From the NCBI RefSeq assembly GCF_000003195.3, contig NC_012873.2:8579894-8643893 (forward strand): a stretch of DNA of 64,000 bases, read 5' to 3'. Shown here piece by piece: positions 35,901 to 46,810 of the stretch. The notes beneath the pieces were generated by a model that saw only the letters and a list, made by a program, of their open reading frames with translations, had not been told where the DNA came from and ran no database searches. Made by a program: the position numbers and the translations under genes. Positions within the stretch are counted from its first letter, which is position 1. The number at the start of each line of letters is the position of its first letter. The stretch comes from Sorghum bicolor (lineage: Eukaryota > Streptophyta > Magnoliopsida > Poales > Poaceae).

Positions 35901-36348
35901 AACTGGTCCTAATCTAATATTACTAAACGCTCTATTCCCCCAATGAATGAACAAGGAAAGATCCAGTTTCCCCCGTGACTACATCTGTATGTACAAGAAA
36001 ACTAAATGCAAGGCAGCGTCCTTACCATCTTGAGCAGGAGTCTGCGCTTCTCAATCTTCTGGTACCCGGAGAGCTTCTGCGCGACGGTGTCACTGACGCC
36101 GGCGAGGCACCCCGCCGTGATCATCTGCGCCAAGCAACCAAACCAACCCACTTCAAGAACCCTCCCTGCATCCGAAAGAACGAACAAAATCCAAGAACAT
36201 GAACGAAAGCGAAGACCTTTGTGCGGAGCGGATGTTGCTGGAGCTGGAGCAGGTACTGCCTCCACGCCCTGCGAGCCAGCGACCCCTCTTCTCCCTTCCC
36301 TCCATCTCGTTTCCCTTCTCCTCGTCCTGCACCTCCCACTGATGCCAT
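26906..36348 (-). CDS. PMP22: peroxisomal membrane protein PMP22 / Mpv17 family, 7 exons with a retrotransposon-filled intron
   Basis: Seven exons on the minus strand, all GT-AG with matching phases: 36217-36348, 36026-36124, 28215-28316, 27619-27694, 27252-27322, 27082-27167 and 26906-26957. They total 618 nt, a 205-aa protein, the normal length for plant PMP22/Mpv17 proteins (about 190-205). Order of landmarks: [20 protein letters not shown] (residues 24-43), [58 protein letters not shown], the family signature [19 protein letters not shown] and a C-terminal [16 protein letters not shown]. The family comprises four-helix integral membrane proteins of peroxisomes or mitochondria with proposed channel-like roles. 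Best similarity, from memory, is to Arabidopsis PMP22. The ATG at 36348 begins MASVGG; the frame is open further upstream, but that stretch is not family-like. Intron 2 (28317-36025, about 7.7 kb) contains a complete chromovirus, two LINE pieces and a tandem duplication. Exons are uninterrupted, so the gene could still be functional. Confidence 0.93.
28533..28973 (-). mobile_element. LINE 3' fragment inside PMP22 intron 2
   Basis: The minus strand encodes [20 protein letters not shown], then [20 protein letters not shown] and [10 protein letters not shown], typical of the region after the zinc-binding domain of plant LINE ORF2. The low end carries T-runs on + (28542-28561), i.e. an A-tail on the minus strand. 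It is 5'-truncated, in the same orientation as the host gene, with no clear target duplication. Confidence 0.72.
29350..29707 (-). repeat. 3' LTR of the Reina-like chromovirus
   Basis: In element orientation this is the downstream LTR. A TATA-like TATATATA lies at about 29572-29579. The last codons of pol (chromodomain end, stop at 29659) fall inside it. Confidence 0.93.
29659..32598 (-). pseudogene. pol: chromovirus pol: reverse transcriptase, RNase H, integrase, chromodomain; one in-frame stop
   Basis: The frame is open from just after 32599 down to a TGA at 29980-29982, then continues in the same frame to the stop at 29659. Motifs by position: reverse transcriptase [11 protein letters not shown] and FFDDILIYS (near 31973); RNase H DCDASG (near 31538) and [10 protein letters not shown]; integrase HHCC zinc finger (about 30840-30960, ending CSTCQ) and catalytic DDE residues in MDFVEG, SDRDP and QSEVV (near 30752, 30572 and 30462). 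After the TGA comes VFHVGLLKP and a chromodomain ([12 protein letters not shown]; about 29700-29850). The stop separates integrase from chromodomain, so the encoded protein would lack the chromatin-targeting module unless the stop is read through. Family function: reverse transcription and integration of the element. Confidence 0.9.
29708..29722 (-). other. polypurine tract of the Reina-like element
   Basis: On the minus strand GGCGGGGAGAGA directly abuts the 3' LTR, the expected primer site for plus-strand DNA synthesis. Confidence 0.75.
32559..34641 (-). pseudogene. gag: chromovirus gag-protease, frameshifted in an 18-G run
   Basis: The start at 34641 (MSLPPSSSS) opens a Ser/Pro-rich N-terminus that stays in frame to the G18 run at 34114-34131 (C18 on the coding strand). 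The rest of Gag is in another frame: a Gag core ([17 protein letters not shown]), a zinc-knuckle-like [14 protein letters not shown] near 33170 and an aspartic protease [10 protein letters not shown] near 32920. This frame stops at 32559-32561. Pol is in the -1 frame relative to it, with a 37-nt overlap (32562-32598) containing a C6 run. Either two indels have occurred or the second is a translational frameshift; plant chromoviruses usually have a single gag-pol frame. Confidence 0.85.
34654..34664 (-). other. primer-binding site (tRNA-iMet) of the Reina-like element
   Basis: TGGTATCAGAG on the minus strand, three bases after the 5' LTR, is the standard complement to the initiator methionine tRNA 3' end. 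Confidence 0.9.
34668..35025 (-). repeat. 5' LTR of the Reina-like chromovirus
   Basis: Upstream LTR in element orientation, identical by eye to 29350-29707. Its TATATATA motif (about 34892) would drive the element transcript. Confidence 0.93.
35031..35935. repeat. diverged tandem duplication of about 300 bp in PMP22 intron 2
   Basis: Unit 1 (about 35031-35560, enlarged by the LINE insertion) and unit 2 (about 35638-35935) share CAACATAAATCAC, CAATAATACCAAG, GACATCCACAT, CACCTCCANGTCCTCCCAAG and AATCAGTATATCACCAT in the same order. The chromovirus inserted at the very start of unit 1. Confidence 0.85.
35052..35263 (+). mobile_element. 5'-truncated LINE insertion with target duplication
   Basis: A 212-bp 3' fragment (GTATCAACTCGGTGTAATGC, then TTTAATAAAATCTTCC and a short A-rich tail) is flanked by the 10-bp duplication ACACAATAAT (35042-35051 and 35264-35273). 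The related duplicated unit near 35640 reads straight through this point, confirming the insertion. Confidence 0.85.
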
Positions 36349-36740
36349 AGCTGAAGCCTGAAGGCCTCCAACCCCTTCGAAGTTCGACCAATCTGCCCAC
36401 CTACTACTCCTAGCACTGCGCACGCGCTCTTTGTATGCCCGCTTGATTTTTCTTGGTGAGGGGATTCTACGATGCTTGGGTCGGCGAGAGGATCCAATCG
36501 CGTGGGAATCGTGGGCGCCGGAGGATAGCTGCCGCGGTGGTACCTCGCCGGCCGGACGATGCACGTGGTGGCTGACGTGTGGGCCCGAGGAAGTTGCCGC
36601 TTTTATTAGGCCCCTCCTGTAACAACCTGATGACAGGTAGTAGTTGCTGCTTTTTATTAGGCCCAACCGATGCGCTTGTATGGACCGGGTTTCGATGGTT
36701 CAGTGTAGACGTTGGGCTCCCTTCTTTGAGAACTAATAAT
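36349..36740 (-). other. PMP22 promoter region
   Basis: Mixed, moderately GC-rich sequence upstream of the minus-strand start at 36348. No convincing TATA box. The open frame over 36349-36666 does not resemble the family and is probably leader. Confidence 0.5.
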
Positions 36741-36744
36741 TGGG

Positions 36745-37697
36745 CTTGGGTAATTTAGGTCTCTCAACTTTCACGAATATGTGATTTTTTATTTTTGATC
36801 TTTGAAACTGAATAAAATACATACATCCTTCAACTTTTAAAATGGTGCACATTACATTTTTTATTTGGTTTTGAAAGCGGTTTATTTATTTCAGCTGAAT
36901 TTTTTGAAAAATCACAGTAAATCACATAAAAAACATAAAATAGAAAACTAAATTTTATTGGACTTCAAATGAGTAGATCTACATATTGAATATATAATAT
37001 AGTATGTTTTAGTACAATTTTTTTGATACAGCTTGAGATCTATGCTTTTCTGTAATTAATTAGACTAATTATAGCTACAGTTTCTATGGTCCAATTGTGA
37101 TGAAATTTATATGGTAGGCTAACTATTCTATGCTTGAATTGTAGTAAAAATATCATACTCATTGGATCGTGTATTACTTAGTTATATATTTATTTAGGTT
37201 TATGCTTGTTAAATCTTAATAAATCTATAACTAAGTTATACATGATCTAATAAGTATGAAACTTTTACCACAATTTAAACATATAATAATTAGCCCAACA
37301 TAAAAAATTCACCAAAATTGGACCATACAAATTATAGCTATGAATTATTTTAATTAATTATAGAAAAACACAGATCTAAAGCTACAACAAAAGCTTTGTA
37401 CTAAAGCATACCATATTATATATTTACTATATAGATCTACTTATCTGGAGTCCAACAAAATTAGATTTACTATTTTTATGAATTTTATGTGATTTACTAT
37501 AATTTTACAAATATTCAGCTGAAATAAATAAAAATAAAAAATACAAAAAAAAACTACCTTCAAAACCGCTTATAACCATGTCAGGTATGTAATATGTGCG
37601 GTTTTAAAAGTTGAGGGATATATTTTATCCGGTTTTAAAGTTTAGGGATGAAAAGGAGACTTTCTCGAAAGTTGAGGTACCTAAAGTGCACTTTTTC
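36745..37697. mobile_element. long foldback (inverted-repeat) element upstream of PMP22
   Basis: The two halves are diverged reverse complements: TAGGTCTCTCAACTTTCACG at 36759 faces CGAAAGTTGAGGTACCT near 37667, and CTTCAACTTTTAAAATGG near 36831 faces GTTTTAAAAGTTGAGG near 37602. The symmetry continues inward to a centre near 37215. Arms are about 470 bp. This is the structure of a foldback or Mutator-type MITE. Ends are approximate and I found no clear target duplication. Confidence 0.8.
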
Positions 37698-37808
37698 CTT
37701 TTATTATTCCATACAAAATAGTGTGGAGTTTAGAAAGCTTATTAATTTCGTCTTCCCGCAAAAAAAAAAGATTTGCTAAAACTCATGTGTTTGAATTTTA
37801 GTTTTTTA

Positions 37809-38451
37809 GAGTATCTCTAGGAGTTTGGTATAATTTACTTACTAAACTAATCAATTTAGGAAGTTAACAAAAGAAATAGCAATCTTAATTTTTGTTCTTC
37901 TCCAACATATTTCTATAATAACTTTCTAAAAGTTATAATAGAGCCCACATTTAATGATTTTTAGTTTATTATATTATTCATAAAAAAATAAAAAGAGAAT
38001 TGCATCTTTTATTGGTACCGCACTGACGCGAGCACTAGTTCTTTACGGCTAGCAAGGCATGCCTAGCATCCATGCCTTCCGGCCAATGCAAGCGATGAGC
38101 ATATATAAAGATAGCAGGCTATGCACATGTGAAGGCGGTCATGCTTTCGAACCAAATCAATAACATCGTGGAGGCAAGTACGGAAAGATAGCGTTGACCT
38201 ATAGGACGGTGACAATAGAGGCCGGTACATACCGACGGCGGTCGGACCAGAGGACTATACGAGAAATGGCATGAAAACAGGTCCAAGGAGGAGAGATAGA
38301 GAGTTCTCTCAACTTTGGAAATTTATGAGTTAAGGAGGATATTTGATAACTTTCTATTTTTAAGGAGCTATTTTTTACCAAACTGTTGAAGAAAGTTTTT
38401 TCTCTTTTTGCTAAAATATTAAGATTGGGAGTTGTTTTACCTAACTCCTAG
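37809..38451. mobile_element. possible PIF/Harbinger-type element, diverged ends
   Basis: TCTCTAGGAGTTTGGTATAA near 37815 faces AACTCCTAGAGA near 38440, with some further inverted similarity inward (AGCAATCTTAA versus TTAAGATTG). The right end abuts another repeat at 38452. Confidence 0.4.
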
Positions 38452-38891
38452 AGATTGAAAGGTCCAAATAGTTAGAGGGGGGTGAATAGCCTATTTAAAT
38501 TTTCTACAAACTTTACTAAGCAACTGAGTTAGTAAAACAAATGGCGAAGCAATTCTAGCACTAGCTCAACTAAGCTATGCAAGCCACCTAAACAATTTAG
38601 TACAAGGCTAAACACTAAACCACATCAATAAGAGAAGGCTATACAAGCTAAACAACTAGCAAGATGAGCAAGTAAGTAAAGGAGTGGATAGTGATTGTTA
38701 TACCAACGTTGTAGAGAAGAGATATGTCTAATCAATCACAAACACAATAGAGAATCCTCAGCACGAGATGACACTCGATTTTTACCAAGGTTCACTTGCT
38801 TCCCGGTAAGATAGTCCTCGTTGTGGCGATACACCCACTTGATGAATCACGAGTTAATTAGTGAATCAAAGTCAAATCCTCAGCGGGTGCC
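38452..38891. repeat. left part of an older unclassified repeat split by the Tekay-like element
   Basis: Starts TTGAAAGGTCCAAATAG followed by AGAGGGGGGTGAATAGCC, a start I recognise as widely dispersed in grass genomes. It is interrupted at 38891 and resumes at 50567 after the duplicated GTGCC. Confidence 0.65.
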
Positions 38892-41651
38892 TGTCACACC
38901 CATATTTTAAGAACAAAATAGGATGCATAAAAGACTCATATGTGCCCCAGGAATAGTCGCACAAATAAGTAGACAAATCTCAAATGTACCATTGCAGTGT
39001 TTATTACATAGCGAAACATAAGAAATCACATAGTCTTATACATAAATGATAGCAAGATGTAAACAACGCTCTCGACGGAAGCTCCACACAGGGACACTGT
39101 TGACTGGTTGACTCCAAACCTAGTACTCGTTACGGTAATCCTCATTCCAGTCATCTTCAATATCATATCCTGAGGTATTGGGAAATTGCAAGAGTGAGCA
39201 CATATCGTACTCAACAAGTGTAACCAGGGGTTCATGAGGCTCAAATAGCTGACACTGGTTTGACTGCATTTAGCTTTTAATAGTGGATAGCATGTTCATA
39301 ATTAAATAGCAATTGTCAAGGAAGCTTAAATAATCCATTAATCCCATGATCAAATGTAAGCATAATTAACTCATAGCATAAACGATAATCAAATGAACAT
39401 AATAACATAACAAGCTCATCATCTTAATGTAGATGTCCCCAAGGCCGCTCCTGACCGTGAGCTCGGCTAGTATACCAGTTTTACACTCTGCAGAGGTTGT
39501 ACATCTTTACCCATGAGTTATGATTTACCCTTTCGCCCGAGGTAGCTAATCTCTTAACCCCCTTCCTAGGGAGGTCAGCAGGGATCACTATGAAGCCTTT
39601 CAAAAGTTCGTCTAACAAGTTAGGGCCGCAAGGTTTCCTTTGCGCGCAGATATAGAGCCCCCCTTCCGATGGCACAATGACTCGCAGCCTATACTCATAC
39701 AGACAGAGGCCACACTATACCCAAAACGGTTCAGCCCCTCCGCCCTTTCGGGTAACCGCTAACAAGCTAGAAAAGGGCTTCATACTGAGCTAAAGCCAGA
39801 GCCATAATAGCCCTCATGGTTGCACTGTTATCCCGGGTGATCACGTACAGACAAGATCTCATACAGTTATTTGTCATTCTTTTATGTTCATTGCATAACT
39901 ATTAATCATCTTACAAGATCATGGATTATATCAAGCACTAGCACATCTACACCAAATGCATATCAAGTAGGTAGCAAGGAATACAGGTAACAATCATCTA
40001 TGATTTTGCTAAGGTCGACAAGGTGATAGCATGCATATGATATATATATATGTATAGTTAATAGTGAATAGGTAACAAGGATGAACCCAAGTTATACTTG
40101 CCTTGACCAAAGCTCTCCTGAGCCCGCTGGTCTTCAAAAGCTTGGTCTTGATCACCAACGTACAGCTCACCGTCTAATTCCAATCATCAATCAACAACAC
40201 GCAATCCAATGTAGACAATCATACACGAAGCAAACAAGATATAATTAGAACAATACACCAAACAGTGGTAAAACAAATATAAAAGTTTATGATAATATTC
40301 TACGCAGCGCTACGATCACACAAATGTAAAGTTCACGAAAATCGGAATTGAAACGAGTAAGATATGAATTTTCTAAGATTTCCTATAGGTAAATAATTAA
40401 TTAAATGCTACTGCAGAAATAAAAAGTTTCAAAACAGTGGAATATTACTTCTAACATGTAGAGCTCGTAAATACGAATCCAACGAAATTTGAACGGACAA
40501 AAACGGAGTTAAAATGAATATTTTATAAGCAAAATACTGTGAATGGCAATTCTGTAAATAACCGAAAACGTAATCTGGCTCAAACCGATCGGAATGCGCC
40601 TTCAGAAAAGGAAAACGGAAACCATTGATTACGCCTTGGATTGCGGGATAGATATTAAACAAACTCAGGGTCTCTTTAGCAAGAATCCCCTCGTAGGGGT
40701 ATCCTTGTTTCCTGGCCGTTGATCTTCAAACGGGCGGCATCGGGCGCGCTGGGGAAAACAAAGTGGCCGGCGGCCGGCCGGACACAGGCGCCGGTGCGGT
40801 GGCGCCATGGCCGCCGCCGTGTTCTTCGCTGGCGCCACCAGGTTTCTCCTTTCCGTGCACCAAAATACAAAAGAAAAATACCAGGAGACCGAGGAGCTCA
40901 CCGCGGTCTCGACTAGGGCCTTTTATCGGGCCGAGAGGGAGCGAAGAACTCGCGCGGCGCGTGGGAGCGGCTCGGCCTAGGCTAGATCCAAACCCGAGCT
41001 TGTGTAGGGCACCTAGAGTTCGATCTCGCGACACGGTGGGAAAACGGGGTGCGGGGCGAGTCCAGCACCCTTTATAGGGGCTTGGTGCACACGATTTGCC
41101 AAGAAATCCCGGTTATCACGGAATCGGTTTGGTAGGTGGTGTCCTGCTCGGCGCCGGTTCCAGGAAGGAGAAGGGGACACTGCTGACTTGTGGGGCCCGC
41201 GCGTCAGCCAGCCAGGGAGGGAGATGTGCGGGCCGAGCGCAGAGAGGAAGGGCGCGCTGCGGCCTAAGCTGGGCTTCGGGGAGGTTGGGCCTCGGGGGTT
41301 CCTGGGCCGCGCGTAGAGAGCAAACAAGGCAGGCCGGGGAGAGTGGGAGGGGGCCGAGGGGGAGGTTAGGCTGGCCTTCCAGAGGAGTTTCCCCCTTTTT
41401 CTTTTTCATCTATTTTCATTTTCCAAAACATTTTCCAAAGCAAATTTTGAGCAAAAACAAAAGATAAAAACAGAAGCACACAACACAAAATAAATGCTAT
41501 TCTCGGCATGAATGCAAAATCATGTTACTAAGCTTATGATAATTTTTAATTTCCACAAAAATTGTTTATTTGCTACATTAAATGCTCACTAAAATCCTTA
41601 AATAATTCAGATTAAATCCTACTAATTGAAATTCAAATTTTGGGTGTTACA
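38892..41651 (-). repeat. 3' LTR of the Tekay-like element
   Basis: Begins TGTCACACCC and ends GGGTGTTACA on +. Contains a TATA motif (CTATAAAGG on -) near 41071-41077, after a GC-rich leader-like stretch. Short ORFs inside are not genes. Confidence 0.95.
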
Positions 41652-41668
41652 AACTCTACCCCCCTTAA
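41652..41668 (-). other. polypurine tract of the Tekay-like element
   Basis: AAGGGGGGTAGAGTT on the minus strand abuts the 3' LTR. Confidence 0.85.
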
Positions 41669-41698
41669 AAGAATCTCGTCCTCGAGATTGAACGGTGC

Positions 41699-44600
41699 TT
41701 ACTCGAACAGATATGAGTATGACTTCCTCAGATCATCCTCTCTTTCCCAAGTTGCCTCCGCGTCCGAATGCCGATTCCACTGTACTTTGCACATTCTGAT
41801 GACCCGACTTCTGGTGACTCTCTCAGCTGTCTCCAATATTTTGACCGGATACTCCTCATAAGTGAGATCACCTTTAACAGAAAGTTCTTCCAATGGTAGT
41901 TGCTCCTCAGGTACACGCAAACACTTCTTAAGTTGAGACACATGGAACACATCGTGCACACCAGACAAACTTTCCGGCAATTCTAACCGATATGCTACTT
42001 CTCCACGCCTTTCTAATACTTTAAACGGACCAACATACCTTGGAGCTAGCTTTCCCTTCATATTAAACCTCTTCACACTCCGCATAGGTGACACTTTCAG
42101 ATAGACATAATCACCCACTTCAAAAGCCAGCTCTCTCCTATGCGTATCTGCATAGCTTTTCTGACGAGATTGAGCAACTCTCAAGTTATCCCGAATAGTC
42201 CGCACTTGTTGTTCTGCATGTCTAAGCACATCTGTCCCAAACACCTGAGTCTCTCCCGTCTGATTCCAAAACAAAGGTGTCCTGCACTTCCGACCATATA
42301 GGGCCTCGAACGGTGCCATCTTAAGACTTTGCTGATAGCTGTTGTGGTAGGAGAATTCTGCATATGGCAAACTCTTGTCCCAACTAGCCCCATACTGCAA
42401 AGCACAAGCTCTCAGCATATCCTCCAATATCTGATTGATCCTCTCAGTCTGTCCATCTGTCTGTGGATGATATGCTGTGCTGAAATTCAACTTGGTTCCC
42501 AACGAATCATGCACTGCTTTCCAAAAGTGAGATGTGAATTGAGTACCCCTATCTGACACAATCTTCTTAGGTACCCCATGCAAACAAACAATTCTCTCCA
42601 TATACAGCTCAGCTAGGCGTTCTCCAGTGTACTTAGTTTTAACAGGTATGAAGTGAGCAACTTTAGTCAAACGATCTACTATCACCCATATTGAGTCATA
42701 CCCTCTCTGTGTTCGTGGTAAACCCACTATGAAATCCATACCCACTTCTTCCCACTTCCATTCCGGAATCTTCATTGGTTGCAACAGTCCAGCTGGCCTC
42801 TGATGTTCAGCTTTCACTCGCTGACAAGTATCACACAAAGCAACATACTCAGCTACATCCCTCTTTAAACCATACCACCAGTACTTCTGTCTCAGATCTA
42901 GATACATCTTAGTGCTCCCAGGGTGAATGGAATATGCTGACTCATGAGCCTCTCTTAGAATCGTATCACGAATAGCCTTCACTTCAGGAACACATATCCT
43001 TTTTCCAAACCACAATACACCATTGTCATCTATTCTGAAGCCTGGTGCTTTGCCTAGTACCACATTCTGTGCTATCTCCTTTAGTTTCTCATCTTCTAAC
43101 TGTCCTTTCAGTATCTCTTCCTCTAGAGTAGGAGTGACCTCAATTTCCATAGCATTTACTACAATTCCCAAGTTCAGGTATGCAAATTCAGCACACAACT
43201 CCTCAGATTCAGGTGTCGCTTGAAGCTCATTAGCATATTTCTTTCTGCTAAGTGCATCAGCTACGACGTTCGCCTTTCCAGGATGGTAATGCACTTCCAA
43301 GTCATAATCCTTTATCAGTTCCAACCATCTTCGTTGCCTCAAATTCAGATCTGTCTGGGTGAAGATGTACTTCAGACTCTTATGATCAGTGTATATGTCA
43401 CTCTTATGCCCAATCAAATAGTGTCTCCAAATCTTCAATGCATGAACCACAGCTGCTAACTCCAAATCATGAGTAGGATAATTCAGTTCATGTTTCCTCA
43501 ACTGTCTAGATGCATAAGCAACAACTCTACCTTCTTGCATAAGGACGCAACCCAAACCCAGACGAGAAGCATCACAATAGATAGAGAAACTCTTACTCAG
43601 ATCTGGCAAAACCAACACAGGTGCAGTAGTCAATCTCTTCTTGAACTCCTCAAAACTAGCTTGACACTTATCAGACCACACAAACTTAGCATTCTTCTCC
43701 AATAGAGCAGTCATAGGCTTTGCAAGTTTTGAGAACCCTTCAATGAATCTACGATAGTAACCAGCTAAGCCAAGAAAACTGCGAATTTCACTTACATCTG
43801 TAGGTGGTTTCCAATTCAACACATCTTTCACCTTACTAGGATCCACTGCAATACCACCATTAGAGACAACATGACCAAGAAAAGAAACTTCCTCCAACCA
43901 AAACTCACATTTACTACGCTTAGCATACAACTTATGTTCTTTAAGTTTCTGTAAGACCAATCTCAGATGCTCAGCATGTTCTTCCTTGGTTTTAGAGAAT
44001 ACCAGAATATCATCAATAAAGACCACCACAAACTTATCAAGATACTCCATAAATACTTTATTCATCATGTACATAAAGTAAGCTGGTGCATTGGTCAAAC
44101 CAAAAGACATAACTGTATACTCATATAACCCATACCTTGTTGTGAAAGCTGTCTTTGGTATATCTGAATTCCGAATCTTCAATTGATGATAACCAGAACG
44201 CAGATCAATCTTAGAGAACACACAAGCACCTCTTAGCTGATCAAATAAGTCATCAATCCTAGGCAATGGATATTTATTCTTGATAGTGACCTCATTAAGT
44301 GACCGATAATCAACACACATCCTCTGACTACCATCCTTCTTATCAACAAAGATAACTGGTGCACCCCATGGTGATGAACTAGGACGAATGAACCCTTTAT
44401 CTTGCAATTCCTTAATTTGTTTCTTAAGTTCTTCTAGTTCTTTAACCCCCATTCTATATGGTCTTTTAGCTATGGGTGCAGTACCAGGTAGTAATTCAAT
44501 AATAAATTCAATGTCTCGGTCAGGTGGCATACCTGGCAATTCATCTGGAAAGACATCCGGAAACTCATCCACTACCAGATTCGGAGGATCAACATCATCA

Positions 44601-46126
44601 GTCAGTTGGTTCACTTTAGCTGTGAGTGGTGCTTGCATTGTTACATCAACACTGATTCTTTCTCCCTTTGGTGTTGTCAGAGCCACTACTCTCTCTTTGC
44701 AATTAATATTTGTCGCATGTTGCTTCATCCAATCCAAACCCAAGATCACATCTATGCCTGAGGTGCTCATAACCATGGGACTGATAGGAAAATCTACCCC
44801 CCTTAAAGAAAGACTTGCTGAGGGGCAACGTAAAGAAACTGGTATAGTCCCACCCGGTGAATTAACTAGCATAGGTGTTTTCATTGCAACTAGTGGAAGG
44901 CTATGAACTCTAACAAATGCTTGTGATATAAAAGTATGTGAAGCTCCAGAATCAAATAAAACGGTAGCAGGGATAGAGTTGATGCTGAACGTACCCATCA
45001 TAATCTCTGGTCCCTCCTGAACTGTCTCCGTAGCCACATTGTTCACTGTTACTGCATAAGCAGTAGACTTCTGGTTGTTCTGCTTGTTAAACTTCTCAGG
45101 ACAATCGTATGACATATGCCCTTCCTTTCCGCACTGGAAACACCTCGTAGGAGTGTTGGAAGCACTTCTTTTCATGGGGGTAGCACCTGAATTCCCGGTG
45201 CGAGGTGTTTGCTGACTAAACTGCTGCTGTCGAGGGTTACGTTGCTGGAATGAAGGACGTGGGTTCCCACTCTGCGACTGATTCTGGAAACGCTGGGGTT
45301 GCTGGTTACGGTTCCACTGACTAACTGGTCCCTGGAACCTCTGCGGATGGCCTTGGTGAGAACTGAAACGCTGACGGTTGTTGCTCCCAGATCCTTGTGC
45401 CAGCATCCTTCTCTTCTTATCCTGGCCCTTCCGCATATTATCAAGCACGATAGCACGATTCACAAGAGCTTGAAAGGTAGGGTAAGTGTTTCCTGCCAAC
45501 TGCAACCTGAGTTCATAGTACAAGCCCTTCATGAATAGACGCTGCTTATCAGCATCTTCCCTGACATCATTCGGAGCATAGCGAGCCAACTGTTCAAAGG
45601 TGTCATGATATTCTGCCACAGTCATGGAGCCCATCCTGAGTGATCTGAATTCTTCTTGTTTGAGCTCCATCACTCCTTCATTTATATGTCGAGCTCTGAA
45701 GTCCCTACAGAATTCCAGCCATGTGACAGGAGGAGCATTGTTGGGACGAGCAGCTTGATATGACTCCCACCATGTTTGAGCTGCCCCCTGAAGCTGTCCA
45801 GAAGCATACAACACCTTCTCCAAATCATTGCACTGTGCTATGTTCAGTTGCCTCTCCACAGCACGTAACCAATCATCTGCCTCCATGGGATCAGCTGAGT
45901 GTGTAAATACCGGAGGTCTTCCCTTCATAAACTCTCCACGCTTGTCCCTCACATGAACAGGTGGTGGTGTTGGTGGAGGTTGTTGCTGCAGGTGCTGCAT
46001 GAAAACGTGCATCATCTGATTTTGGGTTTGCATGAGTTCCTCCACGGTGATTGGGGCATTGCCACCATTGCCATTGTCATTGCCATTGCCACGGCCCCTG
46101 CCTCTGCCTCTTCCCCTTGCTGCCAT
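41699..46126 (-). CDS. gag-pol: intact gag-pol polyprotein of the Tekay-like chromovirus
   Basis: One uninterrupted frame of about 1475 codons from the ATG at 46126 (MAARGRGRG); an upstream in-frame ATG at 46150 would add 8 residues. Counting from 46150: Gag with a Gly/Arg-rich start and a Gln/Asn-rich linker (250-320), CCHC zinc knuckle [14 protein letters not shown] near 337, protease [10 protein letters not shown] near 400, reverse transcriptase [13 protein letters not shown] and FIDDILVFS near 712. Then come RNase [11 protein letters not shown] near 858 and [10 protein letters not shown], the HHCC integrase finger near 1070-1110, and catalytic DDE residues in MDFIVG, SDRGTQF and QTERIN (about 1140, 1200, 1236). 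A chromodomain ([16 protein letters not shown]) fills the last 55 residues. All expected catalytic residues are present. It copies and integrates the element; the chromodomain is thought to steer integration to heterochromatin (family knowledge). Confidence 0.96.
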   Translation of the reverse strand: MAARGRGRGRGRGNGNDNGNGGNAPITVEELMQTQNQMMHVFMQHLQQQPPPTPPPVHVRDKRGEFMKGRPPVFTHSADPMEADDWLRAVERQLNIAQCNDLEKVLYASGQLQGAAQTWWESYQAARPNNAPPVTWLEFCRDFRARHINEGVMELKQEEFRSLRMGSMTVAEYHDTFEQLARYAPNDVREDADKQRLFMKGLYYELRLQLAGNTYPTFQALVNRAIVLDNMRKGQDKKRRMLAQGSGSNNRQRFSSHQGHPQRFQGPVSQWNRNQQPQRFQNQSQSGNPRPSFQQRNPRQQQFSQQTPRTGNSGATPMKRSASNTPTRCFQCGKEGHMSYDCPEKFNKQNNQKSTAYAVTVNNVATETVQEGPEIMMGTFSINSIPATVLFDSGASHTFISQAFVRVHSLPLVAMKTPMLVNSPGGTIPVSLRCPSASLSLRGVDFPISPMVMSTSGIDVILGLDWMKQHATNINCKERVVALTTPKGERISVDVTMQAPLTAKVNQLTDDVDPPNLVVDEFPDVFPDELPGMPPDRDIEFIIELLPGTAPIAKRPYRMGVKELEELKKQIKELQDKGFIRPSSSPWGAPVIFVDKKDGSQRMCVDYRSLNEVTIKNKYPLPRIDDLFDQLRGACVFSKIDLRSGYHQLKIRNSDIPKTAFTTRYGLYEYTVMSFGLTNAPAYFMYMMNKVFMEYLDKFVVVFIDDILVFSKTKEEHAEHLRLVLQKLKEHKLYAKRSKCEFWLEEVSFLGHVVSNGGIAVDPSKVKDVLNWKPPTDVSEIRSFLGLAGYYRRFIEGFSKLAKPMTALLEKNAKFVWSDKCQASFEEFKKRLTTAPVLVLPDLSKSFSIYCDASRLGLGCVLMQEGRVVAYASRQLRKHELNYPTHDLELAAVVHALKIWRHYLIGHKSDIYTDHKSLKYIFTQTDLNLRQRRWLELIKDYDLEVHYHPGKANVVADALSRKKYANELQATPESEELCAEFAYLNLGIVVNAMEIEVTPTLEEEILKGQLEDEKLKEIAQNVVLGKAPGFRIDDNGVLWFGKRICVPEVKAIRDTILREAHESAYSIHPGSTKMYLDLRQKYWWYGLKRDVAEYVALCDTCQRVKAEHQRPAGLLQPMKIPEWKWEEVGMDFIVGLPRTQRGYDSIWVIVDRLTKVAHFIPVKTKYTGERLAELYMERIVCLHGVPKKIVSDRGTQFTSHFWKAVHDSLGTKLNFSTAYHPQTDGQTERINQILEDMLRACALQYGASWDKSLPYAEFSYHNSYQQSLKMAPFEALYGRKCRTPLFWNQTGETQVFGTDVLRHAEQQVRTIRDNLRVAQSRQKSYADTHRRELAFEVGDYVYLKVSPMRSVKRFNMKGKLAPRYVGPFKVLERRGEVAYRLELPESLSGVHDVFHVSQLKKCLRVPEEQLPLEELSVKGDLTYEEYPVKILETAERVTRSRVIRMCKVQWNRHSDAEATWEREDDLRKSYSYLFE

Positions 46127-46810
46127 CTGCATTCCAAGGTACATAAACACATCTTAGTAACGTCCAATATGACAATTACAAGAGTTAACGGAATCTGAAA
46201 TTTTCTGGGTAGCATCCAACATCAGCAGGTCGGAACATCAGTCATATCTCGAGTTCCAGAATTCAAAAGGATACATGCTGTACACCGTTGGAAAGATAAA
46301 GAAATTGTCTACAACTTTCATTTAGATCATATTACCAGATTCCAACGTTAGTTTAATCAAAAACTGTGTGCAACCGAAACTGTTCCAGAATTCCAGACTG
46401 CGCAGAAACCCCAACTTTAAACAGTCATAACTCACAGCTCATAATAGATGATATGATCATTCTTGTGGCATTGGAAAGATATGAAAGTCTACTTATTCCC
46501 AGAAAAATTTGATGAACATTGCACGAACAGAATTTGATTTATTCCAGAATCATGGCAGACTGCTCCAGAAAACAGCAAAAGACAGAAACAGGATATGACC
46601 CCAACCCACTATTTATTCATGTTCTTACTTAAGGTTCTTAACTAGGGAACTTGTGGACATGCCCACAAAGTCCCAGCACTCATTACAAAAATCCAAATCA
46701 CACATATTCATAATAACAAATCAGCAAGCACACCAAGTTCACACCACACTAGCAAAAGACTCGAACTAACTCGCAACTACTAACGTTACTATTACATATG
46801 GGTTCTTTTT

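Noticed and set aside
36349..36666. N-terminal extension of the PMP22 frame to 36666
   Set aside because: The extension lacks family similarity; the ATG at 36348 gives a protein of usual length.
40665..41467. Several ORFs in the LTR of the Tekay-like element, duplicated at 49575-50377
   Set aside because: They are in both LTRs, GC-rich leader sequence on both strands; the perfect duplication reflects the LTR pair, not gene duplication.
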